DNA from: a virus
Virus record (IMG/VR): IMGVR_UViG_3300042549_004390
Coordinates: 1-38,716 of that record
Strand: one strand, 5' to 3'
DNA: 38,716 nucleotides
Shown here: positions 12,254 through 21,471 of the stretch, one piece after another
Layout of the letters: every line of letters starts with the position of its first letter
Position numbering within the stretch: the stretch's first letter is position 1
Program-made: the position numbers and the translations under genes
The notes under the pieces: generated by a model
What the model saw: the letters and a program-made list of their open reading frames with translations, nothing else
Told to the model about the DNA's origin: nothing
Databases searched by the model: none

Positions 12254-14433
12254 TACCGGACACTCATTGGATGGCGGGAGAAACAGCGATCCGCAGACAC
12301 GCGGCCGCCGACGGCGTAGCCCTCGAAATGGCGCTGGAACTGTTGCCAAGCATCGTCGTCTAACCCCTGCGCGCCCGGAAATCCGTGCGCGTTAAAATCG
12401 TATGATTTGTAAGCCTCGTCCAACCTGTTGTCGTCGATGACCTGCTGGTAATTCTCGCGCGTGATGTAGCGCCCGTCGGGCAGCTTCACCAAGCCGGTGT
12501 TGCGCAGATCGCCGACGTTGCCCCACTTCTGGCCCTTCACGAAGTCCTGCACAAACGGCAGGTAGTCGTCCTTCGGCGCGCGGTTCTGCTTGCCCTTGAT
12601 CTGGACGATGTCTTGGCTGGAGTACTCAACAGGGGGCAAGCCCCTTTCGCGCAACCACGCATCACTGAGCGCGAGTGTGTCTACGCCCCTTGTGTTGACG
12701 CGTTTGATGTAATTCTGCCACTCCGGCAGAACGCCGAGCTGCCGAAGATGTTCAACTGCAGCCGTGGGTTTATGCACGGGAGACGTCTCAATCGTCACGT
12801 GCGGCTCGCCCTTGGCGTCGCGCAGCGAGAAGATGCGCGACTTGCCGGACGCGACCTCGTCGCAGTAGCCGCCGACGCAGTGACCCATGGTGTCACCCTC
12901 GTACTTGAGCGCGTCCTGCAAGCTGGGGTGAAAACTCTGGGTGTCACCAGTGTTATCGTTATAAAAGCCCTTGCCGTCCGGCAACCAGCCTTCTGGGAGA
13001 GGCGCATCCTCTCCCGGTGTCTTCAGCTCCGTCCAGCGCAGCCCCATCGGATTGTTCTCGGTGTACTCCTTGAACGTCTGCACGGCCGGGTTGCTGGCGC
13101 TGCTCAACGCGGCGCGCTCCATCTCCTTGGCGCGGTACTGGTTGATCTTGCCGACCTGCTCCACGGCCTGCGGGAACGTCATGCGGCCGAGGCTCTCCGG
13201 TCGTACGGCGAGGTCGAGCGGGATGCCAGAGGCTTCGGGGTTCAAGGCGTTAAGGAACTCGTCTGTGAAGTGCGTGAGATCCAGACCGCCACCACCGATG
13301 CCGTAAATCTTGTCCGTCACCGGCAGCTTTGCGAGCCACGGCATCGACAGCATAGCGTTGGCGCGCAAGTCGTCTCCCGCGCCGGGCATGCCACCCTTCG
13401 GGTTGCGGGGCAGTAAGACACTGCCGATGGTATCTTCCTGCAAAATGTCGTTGACTGTCTGCTGCCAGCGTTCCGGCGTCATCTCAGGATCGTAGTGCAT
13501 CCCGCGCTCGGCGAGTGCACGCAGCGGGTCGTCCGGCGATCCAAACTCGTTCTTGTAGTATTTGGTCATCGCCCTTTCGAGCCACGCCGCCGCCGGGCTG
13601 TTGTTAGCGACGCGCCCACCCACAACACCTTGCTCCTCGGGAACCCAACCCGACAGTTCAAAGTCCAAAGCGTGAGTGCGAGCGGCGGCTTCCGGTGAGT
13701 AGTTCGCCCCGTCAAAATCTTTGATGGCCCACCACTGACCGCCGCGCGGCTTGGCGGCACCCGGCGGGAGACCGGGGCCGGGCGCCGGCAGCGCCAGCAT
13801 CCTCTCCGGCGCGGGCAGTGCGAGCATGCCCTGCGGCATAGGTGCCACGTCCTCAACGGCGGCAGCGAGGGGAGCCGCCCGCCGACCGCGCACGGCCCTG
13901 CCGGCCAGCGCACCGGCACCCTCCAGCGCCCTTACGGCCATCTTGCCGGGCACGGGTGCCACCATCATGGCAGCCTCGTAGGCACTGCTGAGCGGGTTGT
14001 CGTACAGTTGCCCCGGCAACGCCTGCACGCCGCTGACGATGGCGTCCTGCGCGCCTCTCGACATGCGGGTCGCGCCCGGGTCGTAGCCGGCACCGCGCGG
14101 TGCGCCCATCGCGTCGAGACCGCGCTGCGACGTGCCAGTCACGAGCTGGTTGCCAGTCCTGCCGAGGAGCTGGGCGATGTCCGCACCGGCGTCGAACGTG
14201 GGGCGGTAGTCGCCGCGCAGCGCAGGCCCACGCAGCTCTTGCGGCAGCATGTCTCCCAGCCGCTGGGCAGCGCCGAGGGCGAAGCGGCTGCCCGTGTCAG
14301 CCATCTCCGGCAGCGAGCGCACGCCCTCCACAATGCGGCGGCCCACCACGGGCGCGTCGCTGGCGATGTTGCGGCCGTACTGCGCAAGCAGCTCCGCGAG
14401 GGTCGGCTCCTTCTTGCGCGGCTTGACGGCCAT
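12253..14433 (-). CDS. large virion-associated protein with PcfJ-like motif
   Basis: A 726-aa protein. The first ~230 residues are low-complexity, rich in Ala, Gly and Pro, with repeated MLALPAPERMLALPAPG. The middle (about 510-560) contains MGHCVGGYCDEVASGK (H518-C519), then IFSLRDAKGEPHVTIE, the signature of PcfJ-like domains found in conjugative elements and in the polyvalent proteins of phages and plasmids. The C-terminus has YAVGGRV. The gene lies between other large internal-virion-type genes, coupled by 1-base overlaps at both ends. I infer it is carried in the particle and enters the host with DNA; PcfJ activity itself is not known. Confidence 0.65.
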   Translation of the reverse strand: MAVKPRKKEPTLAELLAQYGRNIASDAPVVGRRIVEGVRSLPEMADTGSRFALGAAQRLGDMLPQELRGPALRGDYRPTFDAGADIAQLLGRTGNQLVTGTSQRGLDAMGAPRGAGYDPGATRMSRGAQDAIVSGVQALPGQLYDNPLSSAYEAAMMVAPVPGKMAVRALEGAGALAGRAVRGRRAAPLAAAVEDVAPMPQGMLALPAPERMLALPAPGPGLPPGAAKPRGGQWWAIKDFDGANYSPEAAARTHALDFELSGWVPEEQGVVGGRVANNSPAAAWLERAMTKYYKNEFGSPDDPLRALAERGMHYDPEMTPERWQQTVNDILQEDTIGSVLLPRNPKGGMPGAGDDLRANAMLSMPWLAKLPVTDKIYGIGGGGLDLTHFTDEFLNALNPEASGIPLDLAVRPESLGRMTFPQAVEQVGKINQYRAKEMERAALSSASNPAVQTFKEYTENNPMGLRWTELKTPGEDAPLPEGWLPDGKGFYNDNTGDTQSFHPSLQDALKYEGDTMGHCVGGYCDEVASGKSRIFSLRDAKGEPHVTIETSPVHKPTAAVEHLRQLGVLPEWQNYIKRVNTRGVDTLALSDAWLRERGLPPVEYSSQDIVQIKGKQNRAPKDDYLPFVQDFVKGQKWGNVGDLRNTGLVKLPDGRYITRENYQQVIDDNRLDEAYKSYDFNAHGFPGAQGLDDDAWQQFQRHFEGYAVGGRVSADRCFSRHPMSVR

Positions 14434-17042
14434 CAGCGGTACTTGCTCGCAAGGTTCATCAGACCGCCACGATACATGCCCACCGGCGCATCGACAGGCG
14501 TGCCGTCGCGGCGAACACGAACGCCGTCGGGCCGGAGGTACGTATCGGTGGCGAGGTCGTAAGTGGCCCCCTTCGGCTGCTCTATGGTCGTCGTGGCGTA
14601 GTCCTCGGGGGTCTGTTCCATCGGATTGAACTGCTGCCCAATCGCGGAACCAAGGTGGCTCACCGGCACCGCATACTTCTCCATCAGCGAGCCTAGCGCC
14701 TCGATTGGTTTGGGACGTTGCCCCGCGAACAGCTTCGGCAGTACGTCACGCACGCCGGGGGCGTTGATCAAGCCCATCGCCGCGTTCGGTATGAGGGTCG
14801 TGGGCGAAAGAAACGCGCCGCCACCCGTTACGGTCAAACCGGCGGCGAGACGCTCCGACGAACCGGAGCTGGGAAAGGCATTGCCGAGGATGTTTTGTCC
14901 GGCCTCGGCGAGGCGCTGGCCCTCAACGTCGCCCTCAACGAAGCCGCGAGACCGAGCGCGCGTGTCGCCGGCCCGCTGGCGGTTCAAAATCTGCGCTGGG
15001 GAAAACTCGCCCGGCTTGGTGCCAGCCATGCGCGCGGCTTCTTGTGCCTGCGCGAGTATCGCGAAGCCCCGGTCGGTCTGGTTCATCATGTCAACCACCT
15101 CGGGCGGCGAATGCCGACGAGCTGCGGCGTCAAGGACATCTTGCATGTCGGCCACGCCGTCTGCCAGCTCTTGGTCGCCCCTCTTGGCAAACGAGCTCCT
15201 GCGCGTCTTCAGGAGGCTGGACAGTGATTTATAGTCGTCGCCGCCAATCGGGTTGGCGGTACGCCGCGCCAGTTGATCGTCGAGGAGCTTGTTCAAACGG
15301 CTTGCGTTGTCAGGCGAAAACGTGACGCCGTCGTTGATTTTCGCCTTCAGGTTGGCGATATCATCCAGCAGTTCTTGATCCGGGACAACCGCCATCTGTG
15401 CGCGAAGAGTGTCGTACTGCTTGTCAAAAGCGGCTCCCGCAGCCTTCATCCGCTCGTGCGGTTTCATGCCGTCTGGCAGCTTGAAGTTGATGTATTCGCC
15501 GGCCTTATTTAAGTAAGCCGTGCCAAAGTCGTTGAACGCACGCCTGCGGGCAGCGATACTAACATCGCCGCCGCCGATAAGCAGGCGAGATGCGGCTTCC
15601 TCCACCTGATCCGCACGACCGCCAAGCGTCTGCATTGGAGATAGGCGCACGCCGGCCTCACGCAGGATCTTGATGTCCTCGTCCGTATTTGGCTTGAGAA
15701 CTCGTTTCACGACGGACGGGGCCGCAGACCCCATACCGGAAAAGATAGCGTTGGTGGCGGCCCCGGAAAGGCGCTCGCCTTCCGGTGCACCCGTAGCACC
15801 AGTGACGGCGCTGTAAATAAGATCAGCCAGCGGCTCGGCCTTGGCGGCGGACATGCCCACGGCCCGGAGGCCCAAGCCGCCCAAGCCGGCCATGGCTGCG
15901 CTGCCGAGGACGTCACCCGTGCCCGTCGCCCATGGCGACGCCTCACGGACGCCCTCGACGGTCCTGCCGATGTCCTCGTCGAGCATGGCGGGGATGCCCA
16001 GCGTCGTCGCGTTGACGACGCCGGTGGCCACGCCGCCGGGCGTCGAGAGCAGGCTCTCGTTGACGCCGCGCTCCACGGGCGTCAACGGACGCTCTAGCGG
16101 AGCCGCGCCGCCGAAACGGGCGCCGCTCTTTACGGCGTCGACTACCCTTTTGGCTTCTTCAGCAGATGCCCGACCGGGCATGTTGTACGTCTTCGCGGTG
16201 CTGTTGAAGAACGTCTGAAACTCCGTCGGGTCGAGGTCTTTCCCCTTGGTGTTGACGAAATCAATCAACGCCGCCTGAAACTCTTTCGGCACGGCAACAG
16301 TCGTGGTCTCGGCTCCGGCACCTGCGGTGCGTTCCGTTTTTTGCGGGGGTGTTTCGCTTTTTACCGGGGCAACCATGCCGATGGGCGTGAACCCCTGCTC
16401 AAGCAAAACCTTGTCCGCGTTAGGGCCGGCGGGTCCGGCTTCATTCCGCATGTTTGCGATGGCCAGAATGCGCTGCTGCCGTTTTTCCGCAATCTCTTCC
16501 GGGCTTGCATCGGCACTCGGGTAATAGATGCTATATTGATTTGAGAGTTCGAACGGCGCGATGACGGCGCCGCTCTCCTTGCGGAGCGACGCCATGAGAA
16601 AGTTTTTGATGAAATCACGGTTTCTCGTGCGCTCGCTCGTTGCCGCTTTCGCCGTCAAGCCCGGAGCAATTTCATACGCCGTTCTGCCAATGAGACTGTC
16701 TGGATCTTGCTTCAGCTTGTCCATGGATTGTTCGGACGAAAGCATGCGGGAGTAAAAGGAGGATGCCCTGCCCTGCCCTTCGCTTAGGGTGACGCCGGAG
16801 TTTTTGAGGGCTTCAAGCTCAATGCGCGCTTTCTCAAGGTCAAGCGCCGCCTTTTCTGCCTTGGACCGAGCCTCACGGATTTGATCCGCCGACGTGGCTG
16901 TTGCAACAGCGGCGTCAGCGCCCTTTTTTGCGGCATCAGCAGTGCGCGTAGCGACAGCGACGCCCGCCTCCGCGTCCTCGATCACCTTCTTTGAAACGGG
17001 AACTGGTTTGTCGGGGTAGCCCGCAAGAAACGATTGAACCAT
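14433..17042 (-). CDS. putative internal virion / DNA-ejection protein
   Basis: An 869-aa protein. Residues about 15-85 are a helical coiled-coil-like segment rich in Ala, Glu and Lys. A block with RASSFYSRMLSSEQSMDKL, LIGRTAYEIAPGL and FLMASLRKESGAVIAPFE, followed by QYSIYYP, is familiar from large structural proteins of podoviruses thought to be ejected. The middle holds Gly/Ala-rich possible membrane-active stretches (GDVLGSAAMAGLGGLGLRAV). The C-terminus ends in MYRGGLMNLASKYR. No lytic transglycosylase motif was found. It is followed 14 bases downstream of its start region by the 224-aa gene stop and overlaps the next gene by one base. The role is inferred from size and position. Confidence 0.6.
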   Translation of the reverse strand: MVQSFLAGYPDKPVPVSKKVIEDAEAGVAVATRTADAAKKGADAAVATATSADQIREARSKAEKAALDLEKARIELEALKNSGVTLSEGQGRASSFYSRMLSSEQSMDKLKQDPDSLIGRTAYEIAPGLTAKAATSERTRNRDFIKNFLMASLRKESGAVIAPFELSNQYSIYYPSADASPEEIAEKRQQRILAIANMRNEAGPAGPNADKVLLEQGFTPIGMVAPVKSETPPQKTERTAGAGAETTTVAVPKEFQAALIDFVNTKGKDLDPTEFQTFFNSTAKTYNMPGRASAEEAKRVVDAVKSGARFGGAAPLERPLTPVERGVNESLLSTPGGVATGVVNATTLGIPAMLDEDIGRTVEGVREASPWATGTGDVLGSAAMAGLGGLGLRAVGMSAAKAEPLADLIYSAVTGATGAPEGERLSGAATNAIFSGMGSAAPSVVKRVLKPNTDEDIKILREAGVRLSPMQTLGGRADQVEEAASRLLIGGGDVSIAARRRAFNDFGTAYLNKAGEYINFKLPDGMKPHERMKAAGAAFDKQYDTLRAQMAVVPDQELLDDIANLKAKINDGVTFSPDNASRLNKLLDDQLARRTANPIGGDDYKSLSSLLKTRRSSFAKRGDQELADGVADMQDVLDAAARRHSPPEVVDMMNQTDRGFAILAQAQEAARMAGTKPGEFSPAQILNRQRAGDTRARSRGFVEGDVEGQRLAEAGQNILGNAFPSSGSSERLAAGLTVTGGGAFLSPTTLIPNAAMGLINAPGVRDVLPKLFAGQRPKPIEALGSLMEKYAVPVSHLGSAIGQQFNPMEQTPEDYATTTIEQPKGATYDLATDTYLRPDGVRVRRDGTPVDAPVGMYRGGLMNLASKYR

Positions 17043-17056
17043 GTTTTGTCTCCGCC

Positions 17057-17731
17057 TTACGATGCAGGCTTGTATTTAGGCTTGGTCGGATCGCCACCAG
17101 CCACAATCATGCGCGAATTTATAGGCAAGAAATTAACCTGCCGGGGGTCCGTGAGGACGTAGTTTCCAAATTCATCCTGCTGCGGAAACTCCGGCGCGCC
17201 CCCCGTTCCGGGCCGCTGCTGGTAGCCGGGGCCGCCGGGGATAGGGTCATACTTCGGCGCGTTGCTCTTGCCTGCGGCGGCCATCAACCGCGCAACCGAC
17301 AGTCGCGTGGTCACGTCCTGATTGGCGAGGCCCTGCGCACCCCTCAATTGCGCCAACTGCATCGCGTTCAGCGCCTCCGTGCGGCCCTCTTCACCAACAC
17401 GTGTCGCCTTGGCCTGCTGTTGCAGGACGGGCATGACGTTGTTCAAGACGCCGCTGAAGCCGCGCACGGTGGTCGGCCGGGCCAGCGCCGCGCTGAGTTC
17501 GAACAACTGCTCGCTGGTCGAGGGGCCGACGCGGCGCTTCCGGGTCTCCTCCGCCACGCGGTCATAGAACGCACGTTGCTCGCGTGCCAGCCGCTGGCTC
17601 TCGGACATCGAGGCCCGCAGACCTGCAAGTTCGCTCGCGGGCAACGAGCCTTCAAGGCCGGCAAACATGCCAAGGGCGCCAGTCTCGGCGTCGTCGGTGC
17701 CCGTGAAATCTTCGTCCACTGTATTCTCCAC
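17057..17731 (-). CDS. 224-aa putative virion protein
   Basis: GTG start at 17731 (MENTVDEDFTGTDDAE). The middle is helical and charged (SESQRLAREQRAFYDRV, then AMQLAQLRGAQGLANQDV); the C-terminus is Pro/Gly-rich with QQRPGTGGAPEFPQQDE. Small proteins of this type sit between the two large internal proteins in related podovirus clusters and may be scaffold-like or core components. I do not recognise a named family. The 52-base gap before the next upstream gene contains two short hairpins. Confidence 0.55.
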   Translation of the reverse strand: MENTVDEDFTGTDDAETGALGMFAGLEGSLPASELAGLRASMSESQRLAREQRAFYDRVAEETRKRRVGPSTSEQLFELSAALARPTTVRGFSGVLNNVMPVLQQQAKATRVGEEGRTEALNAMQLAQLRGAQGLANQDVTTRLSVARLMAAAGKSNAPKYDPIPGGPGYQQRPGTGGAPEFPQQDEFGNYVLTDPRQVNFLPINSRMIVAGGDPTKPKYKPAS

Positions 17732-17783
17732 TCACGTCGGAGGCGTACTCCGTAATAGCATTTTCCGCCGGGGTGCGGAAGGG
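17732..17783. repeat. spacer with two short hairpins
   Basis: This is one of the few untranslated gaps in the late arm. It contains CGGAG/CTCCG (5-bp stem) and TTCCGC-CGGGGT-GCGGAA at 17763-17780 (6-bp stem). Neither is followed by a T tract on the - strand and no promoter is evident. They may mark an mRNA processing or attenuation point between the 355-aa and 224-aa genes. Confidence 0.3.
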
Positions 17784-18851
17784 TTACGGCCCGATGAGCT
17801 TTGACAGCACGCCACCCTTTTCCAGCGCGCCGCCGAGGCCCGCCAGCACGCTGCCGATCTGCGCGGCCGTGCTGGCCGGATACTGCTGCTGCACACCGGA
17901 CGGCGAGATGCCCTGCTCCTGCGTGGCCGACGGGATGCCCGTCGCGACGCCCTTGAACGTGGCGAGCATCTTGTCGATCTGCTCCTGCGGGTAGCCTTCT
18001 TGGCGCAGGAAGTCCTGATACGCCACGTCGAGGCTCTTCTGGCCCTGCTGCTGCTGCTGTGCGCCCACGGAACCCAGCGCGCCTGCGCCGGTGAGGCCGA
18101 GGCCCTGCGCCTGCCCGGCGAGGCCCGACAGCGCGCCAGAGGCGGCCAGTTGCTGCCCCTGCTGCACGTTCGCGAGGTTGCCGGCCGTGCCGGCCAACTG
18201 ACCCATGCGCGACAGGTCGGTGCCGGCCAGTCCTGCGGCCTGCGTGTAGCCGCTCTGGAGGGCCTCCGTCTGCCGTCCGAGGATGTCGGCGCTGGTGTCG
18301 CGCACGGCGCGTGCCGTGTCCGTCATCATGCCCGAGGGCGTGCTTGCGCCGCCACGGCCGCCGTAGCCGAGCTGACCGGCTTGGATGTAGCGGCCCTCGA
18401 TCTGGGGCATGATGTTCTCGGTCAGGTTGCGCGTGCCGAGTTCGCCGATGCGGCTGACGACGGCGTCCGTGTACGGGTTCATGTACTGGCCGATGTTCGA
18501 CACGGAGGACTGCCCCGCAGCGCCGAGGAAGGGCTGCGCGACTTCCAGTGCACCCGGCGCGGCTGCCGCGCCCTGCGCGGCCGTCGTGGCCTGCCCGAGG
18601 AGGGGCTGGTAGGCGTCGGCGGCGGTGCCGGTCTTCTGGAACGCCTCAAGCTGCGCCGGGGTGAAGCCGGCCACGCGCGGCATTGGCGCAGTCGTGAACG
18701 GCCGATTGGAGAGGGCCTTCTGCCCAGCCAAGATATCCTGCGCGTAGTTCGTGTAGAAGTCCGGCAGGACCGTCTGCTTCGTCATGTCCGTGAGGGCAGA
18801 ACCCTGCGGAATGGCTGCGCCCTCGGTGAGGAAAGAGCTTACACTGGCCAC
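17784..18851 (-). CDS. 355-aa internal-core-like podovirus protein
   Basis: GTG start at 18851 overlapping the preceding TAG by one base. The body is Ala/Gly/Gln-rich with QYMNPYTDAVVSRI, ENIMPQIEGRYIQAGQLGYG and ILGRQTEALQSGYTQAAGL, a pattern repeated in tail-region proteins of many podoviruses and pelagiphages. The C-terminal part has FLRQEGYPQEQIDKMLATFK and a short poly-Gln run (CTG repeats on the + strand near 18045-18060). It probably belongs to the set of virion proteins leaving the particle ahead of DNA; the precise role is unknown. Confidence 0.62.
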   Translation of the reverse strand: MASVSSFLTEGAAIPQGSALTDMTKQTVLPDFYTNYAQDILAGQKALSNRPFTTAPMPRVAGFTPAQLEAFQKTGTAADAYQPLLGQATTAAQGAAAAPGALEVAQPFLGAAGQSSVSNIGQYMNPYTDAVVSRIGELGTRNLTENIMPQIEGRYIQAGQLGYGGRGGASTPSGMMTDTARAVRDTSADILGRQTEALQSGYTQAAGLAGTDLSRMGQLAGTAGNLANVQQGQQLAASGALSGLAGQAQGLGLTGAGALGSVGAQQQQQGQKSLDVAYQDFLRQEGYPQEQIDKMLATFKGVATGIPSATQEQGISPSGVQQQYPASTAAQIGSVLAGLGGALEKGGVLSKLIGP

Positions 18852-21238
18852 TAGATACGTCCTCCGGTGAGATATGCTTCGGGCTTCTTGGCGTCGGAGC
18901 TGAAGCGCCCCTGTGACAGACGCTGCCCCTTGTGTTTGCGGATCTTGACGCGCAGGTCGTCGAGCTTCTGCGCGCCGGCCTTGCTCGACCCGTCGCCCAG
19001 CAGGGCCACGGTCTCGGCGTCGATGACGTACTCGCCGTCCGACAGCACGGCCGGGATGTCGTCACTGCGGCCCGTGCCGGGGCCGTTGACGGCGAAGGAC
19101 GAGCGCGACGGACGGCCACCGCGCTTCGCCTCGAGCGAGCCGCCGTGGGCCATGCCAGTTGGCGGCTGGGGCACGTAGTTGAAGAAACTCTTCTCCGGGC
19201 GCTGGCCGTACGTCAGCCAGTCCTCGTCAGTTACCGGACGCGCGGCGAGGTTCGACGCGGTGCCGACGCCGCCGGGGATGTTCACGTCTGCGCCAGTAGG
19301 CAGCTTCGCCGAGAAGATCGGGTTGAGGCGACCCAGCCCGCCGGGCACGATGCCGGCCGCCGTGCCTTCGGGGCCACCACCGCCGCCGAGCAAGCCGATG
19401 GCGGACGAGGCGAGGCCCGCGAGACGCAGGTAGTCGGAGACGCCAAGTTTTTTTGGCGTATCTGCGGCAGTGCCGGGAGCGTTCAGCGCCTCTTGGCCCG
19501 TAAGGCCACCAAGCGCCGTCAGCGGAAGCGCCTCAAGCCCGGTGAGCGGTTTTTTGTTAGCCGTGACGACAATTTCGTTGGGATCGACGGCGGGCGTCTC
19601 GAGCGGCGCAAACGGCGTGATCGGGATAGGCGGCGCGATAGCAAAATCCGAAAACTTGCTGGCCGTAGGATTAAGCTCGGGCTGCTCTCTTGCGCCCGGA
19701 TCAGTAGCCTGTTGGGCAACCGCAGGCTCGACGGTGAGGGGCGGCGGGTTAAACGCGGACAGCGTTGGCTCCACCAGTGAGCTGCCCGCGTTGATCAGGC
19801 CGCTGCCGATAGAAGACGCGGGATCAGTAAGCACGTTTGCACGAACTGTAATCGGCTGCTCATCACCTGCCCGCTGCTTGGCAGCCTCTTCGGCAGCAAT
19901 CTGATCTGCCGCCAACTTCAACCCCAAGTTGCCGACGCCGCTCAACCCTGCCGCGAGCGACGGAAACGCATTCGAAGACGGTACACTGCCGGGAACCGTG
20001 ATCAGCGGCGAGTCACCGGGCAAAGCGGCAAACGACGGTGGCGGCTCTTGAGCGGCAAGCGGTGTCTGCGTAGTCGCCGGCTGCGAGGGCAGCAGCGACT
20101 GGCCGAGGTTGGACAGTCCAGCCTGCACCACGGACGGGGCAACTTGCGAGAGAAGGCTGGGCGCGGCGTTCTTCAACGCGCTGACCAAGATTTCACCGGG
20201 TATCGCTTGGCTAAGGGCGCCACCAGCCCCTTGGGCAATGGCACCGCCAACACCTTGGGCAGCAGCTTCAGCGGCGGCGTTTTTTGCCGCTGTTCCGAAT
20301 GGCTCAAGGCCCAGCGGGTTACTCGGGCCGGTGAAGCCTTTAAGCGCGCCAGCAGTCGCCCCCGAGATAGCCGCCGCGATGAGCGCATCTTTTGGGGTGT
20401 AACCCGATGTCAACTTAGTGACCCCGGTGGTCCCCGCAGCGGCAGCCGCAGCCGCAAGCGGGCCGGCGATAGGCGCAGCAAGAAGCCCCAGCGCGAGGGG
20501 GATGCCGTAATTGGCTATCGCCCCGGCCAACCCAGTGGGGCGCGGGTCATCCTTGCCAAAAAGCTCTTGGCCGGGGGTGAAACCGCCCTGCTCGTTGGCC
20601 GGAAACAACTGAAAGCCATACGGCAGCTTGCCGGACAGATCGACAAGGCCAGCCATCTCTTCGGGAGTGGTGGCGCTGCCGAGAACCTTTTCGCCGCGTC
20701 CGTCCGTCATGATGTACTTCTGGCCCGGCTGGAACACCACCGGAGCGGCATTCCGGTATTCCATTTCCCCCAATGCGTTTGGCGCGCCGACTTGGCCCGT
20801 GTCAAAACGGAACACCTGCCCGGTGCTGGCTGCTGGGTTCGTCGGATCGAAGCGGGCGCTGAAATCAGGCAGACCAAAGACGCCGGAGCTGCCCATTGGG
20901 CCGCCGCCCTGCGACGTGTCTGTCGAGGCTACCTCTACGCCTTTCGCTGCCTGCTGGGCGATGTAGCTGTTGAGGGCATCACTGTTTTGTGTGGAGAGAG
21001 CGTTTGCCTTTTGCTGCTGTTCCGTAAAAGCCTGCGCCGCGCGCTGGATCTCTTCTAGGTTGTACGCCGGCGGCGCTGTGTACGGGTCGACGGCAAAGGG
21101 CGGCGCTTCGTACGCAGGCGGCGGCGCAACGGCAAAAGACGGCAAACCTGCGCCGCCGTAACCGCCGCTGTACTCGTCAGCGTCAAACATGTCGCCGCCG
21201 TACATGTCGCCGCCGTACATGAAGTCGTCGAAGCGCAT
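18851..21238 (-). CDS. 795-aa virion protein with conserved GRSDDIPAVLSDGEYVID tail
   Basis: ATG 21238 overlaps the upstream stop; a start 14 codons earlier lies within that gene. The N-terminus has short MYGGD repeats, then Pro/Tyr-rich sequence. The central region is Ala/Gly-rich with predicted hydrophobic segments (IPLALGLLAAPIAGPLAAAA) that could insert in membranes. The last ~110 residues carry GRSDDIPAVLSDGEYVID, ETVALLGDGSSKAGAQKLDD and VKIRKHKG, a C-terminal module I recall from many phages, ending AYLTGGRI. I infer a tail-tip, internal or ejected protein. It directly follows the tail-hub gene set. Confidence 0.65.
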   Translation of the reverse strand: MRFDDFMYGGDMYGGDMFDADEYSGGYGGAGLPSFAVAPPPAYEAPPFAVDPYTAPPAYNLEEIQRAAQAFTEQQQKANALSTQNSDALNSYIAQQAAKGVEVASTDTSQGGGPMGSSGVFGLPDFSARFDPTNPAASTGQVFRFDTGQVGAPNALGEMEYRNAAPVVFQPGQKYIMTDGRGEKVLGSATTPEEMAGLVDLSGKLPYGFQLFPANEQGGFTPGQELFGKDDPRPTGLAGAIANYGIPLALGLLAAPIAGPLAAAAAAAGTTGVTKLTSGYTPKDALIAAAISGATAGALKGFTGPSNPLGLEPFGTAAKNAAAEAAAQGVGGAIAQGAGGALSQAIPGEILVSALKNAAPSLLSQVAPSVVQAGLSNLGQSLLPSQPATTQTPLAAQEPPPSFAALPGDSPLITVPGSVPSSNAFPSLAAGLSGVGNLGLKLAADQIAAEEAAKQRAGDEQPITVRANVLTDPASSIGSGLINAGSSLVEPTLSAFNPPPLTVEPAVAQQATDPGAREQPELNPTASKFSDFAIAPPIPITPFAPLETPAVDPNEIVVTANKKPLTGLEALPLTALGGLTGQEALNAPGTAADTPKKLGVSDYLRLAGLASSAIGLLGGGGGPEGTAAGIVPGGLGRLNPIFSAKLPTGADVNIPGGVGTASNLAARPVTDEDWLTYGQRPEKSFFNYVPQPPTGMAHGGSLEAKRGGRPSRSSFAVNGPGTGRSDDIPAVLSDGEYVIDAETVALLGDGSSKAGAQKLDDLRVKIRKHKGQRLSQGRFSSDAKKPEAYLTGGRI
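21190..21231 (-). repeat. 15-bp tandem repeat encoding MYGGD
   Basis: The unit catgtcgccgccgta is repeated about two and a half times on the + strand near 21188-21222 and encodes MYGGDMYGGDMF at the N-terminus of the 795-aa protein. It is short enough to change copy number by slippage. Confidence 0.5.
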
Positions 21239-21471
21239 CAGCCCTGTCCCTGCAACATCGGGTATACGCGCATAGCCCACTCCCGCCAGTCAGTGAAACC
21301 AAAGGGGTCCGGCACGGTGCGCTGCGTAAACGGTGACGCGCGTACAAACCCTGCAGCCCACGACTGCCACTCGTTCTCGTCGGTGAGTTTACCGAAAGAC
21401 CAAGCGTCGCCGACCGACAGCACTACACTATCCGCGTAGTCCAGTAAAGTCATGCCGCGCGGGTCTATCAT
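21238..21471 (-). CDS. 77-aa small tail-region protein
   Basis: The sequence has YADSVVLSVGDAWSFG, ENEWQSWAAGF and PDPFGFTDWREWAMRVYP, a set of motifs seen in a small protein directly beside P22 gp10-like genes in many podoviruses. It overlaps the gp10-like gene (ATGA at 21468-21471) and the 795-aa gene (TGATG). It is probably a structural or assembly factor of the tail; no function is established that I know of. Confidence 0.7.
   Translation of the reverse strand: MIDPRGMTLLDYADSVVLSVGDAWSFGKLTDENEWQSWAAGFVRASPFTQRTVPDPFGFTDWREWAMRVYPMLQGQG

Noticed and set aside
14445-14470. A leader-like AAGGTTCATCAG near 14450.
   Set aside because: It lies in the C-terminal coding sequence of the 869-aa gene and lacks the dyad and the CAACGCA end.
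18031-18062. A CTG trinucleotide run as a possible microsatellite of interest.
   Set aside because: Only five units, coding for a short poly-Gln; common in Gln-rich linkers.
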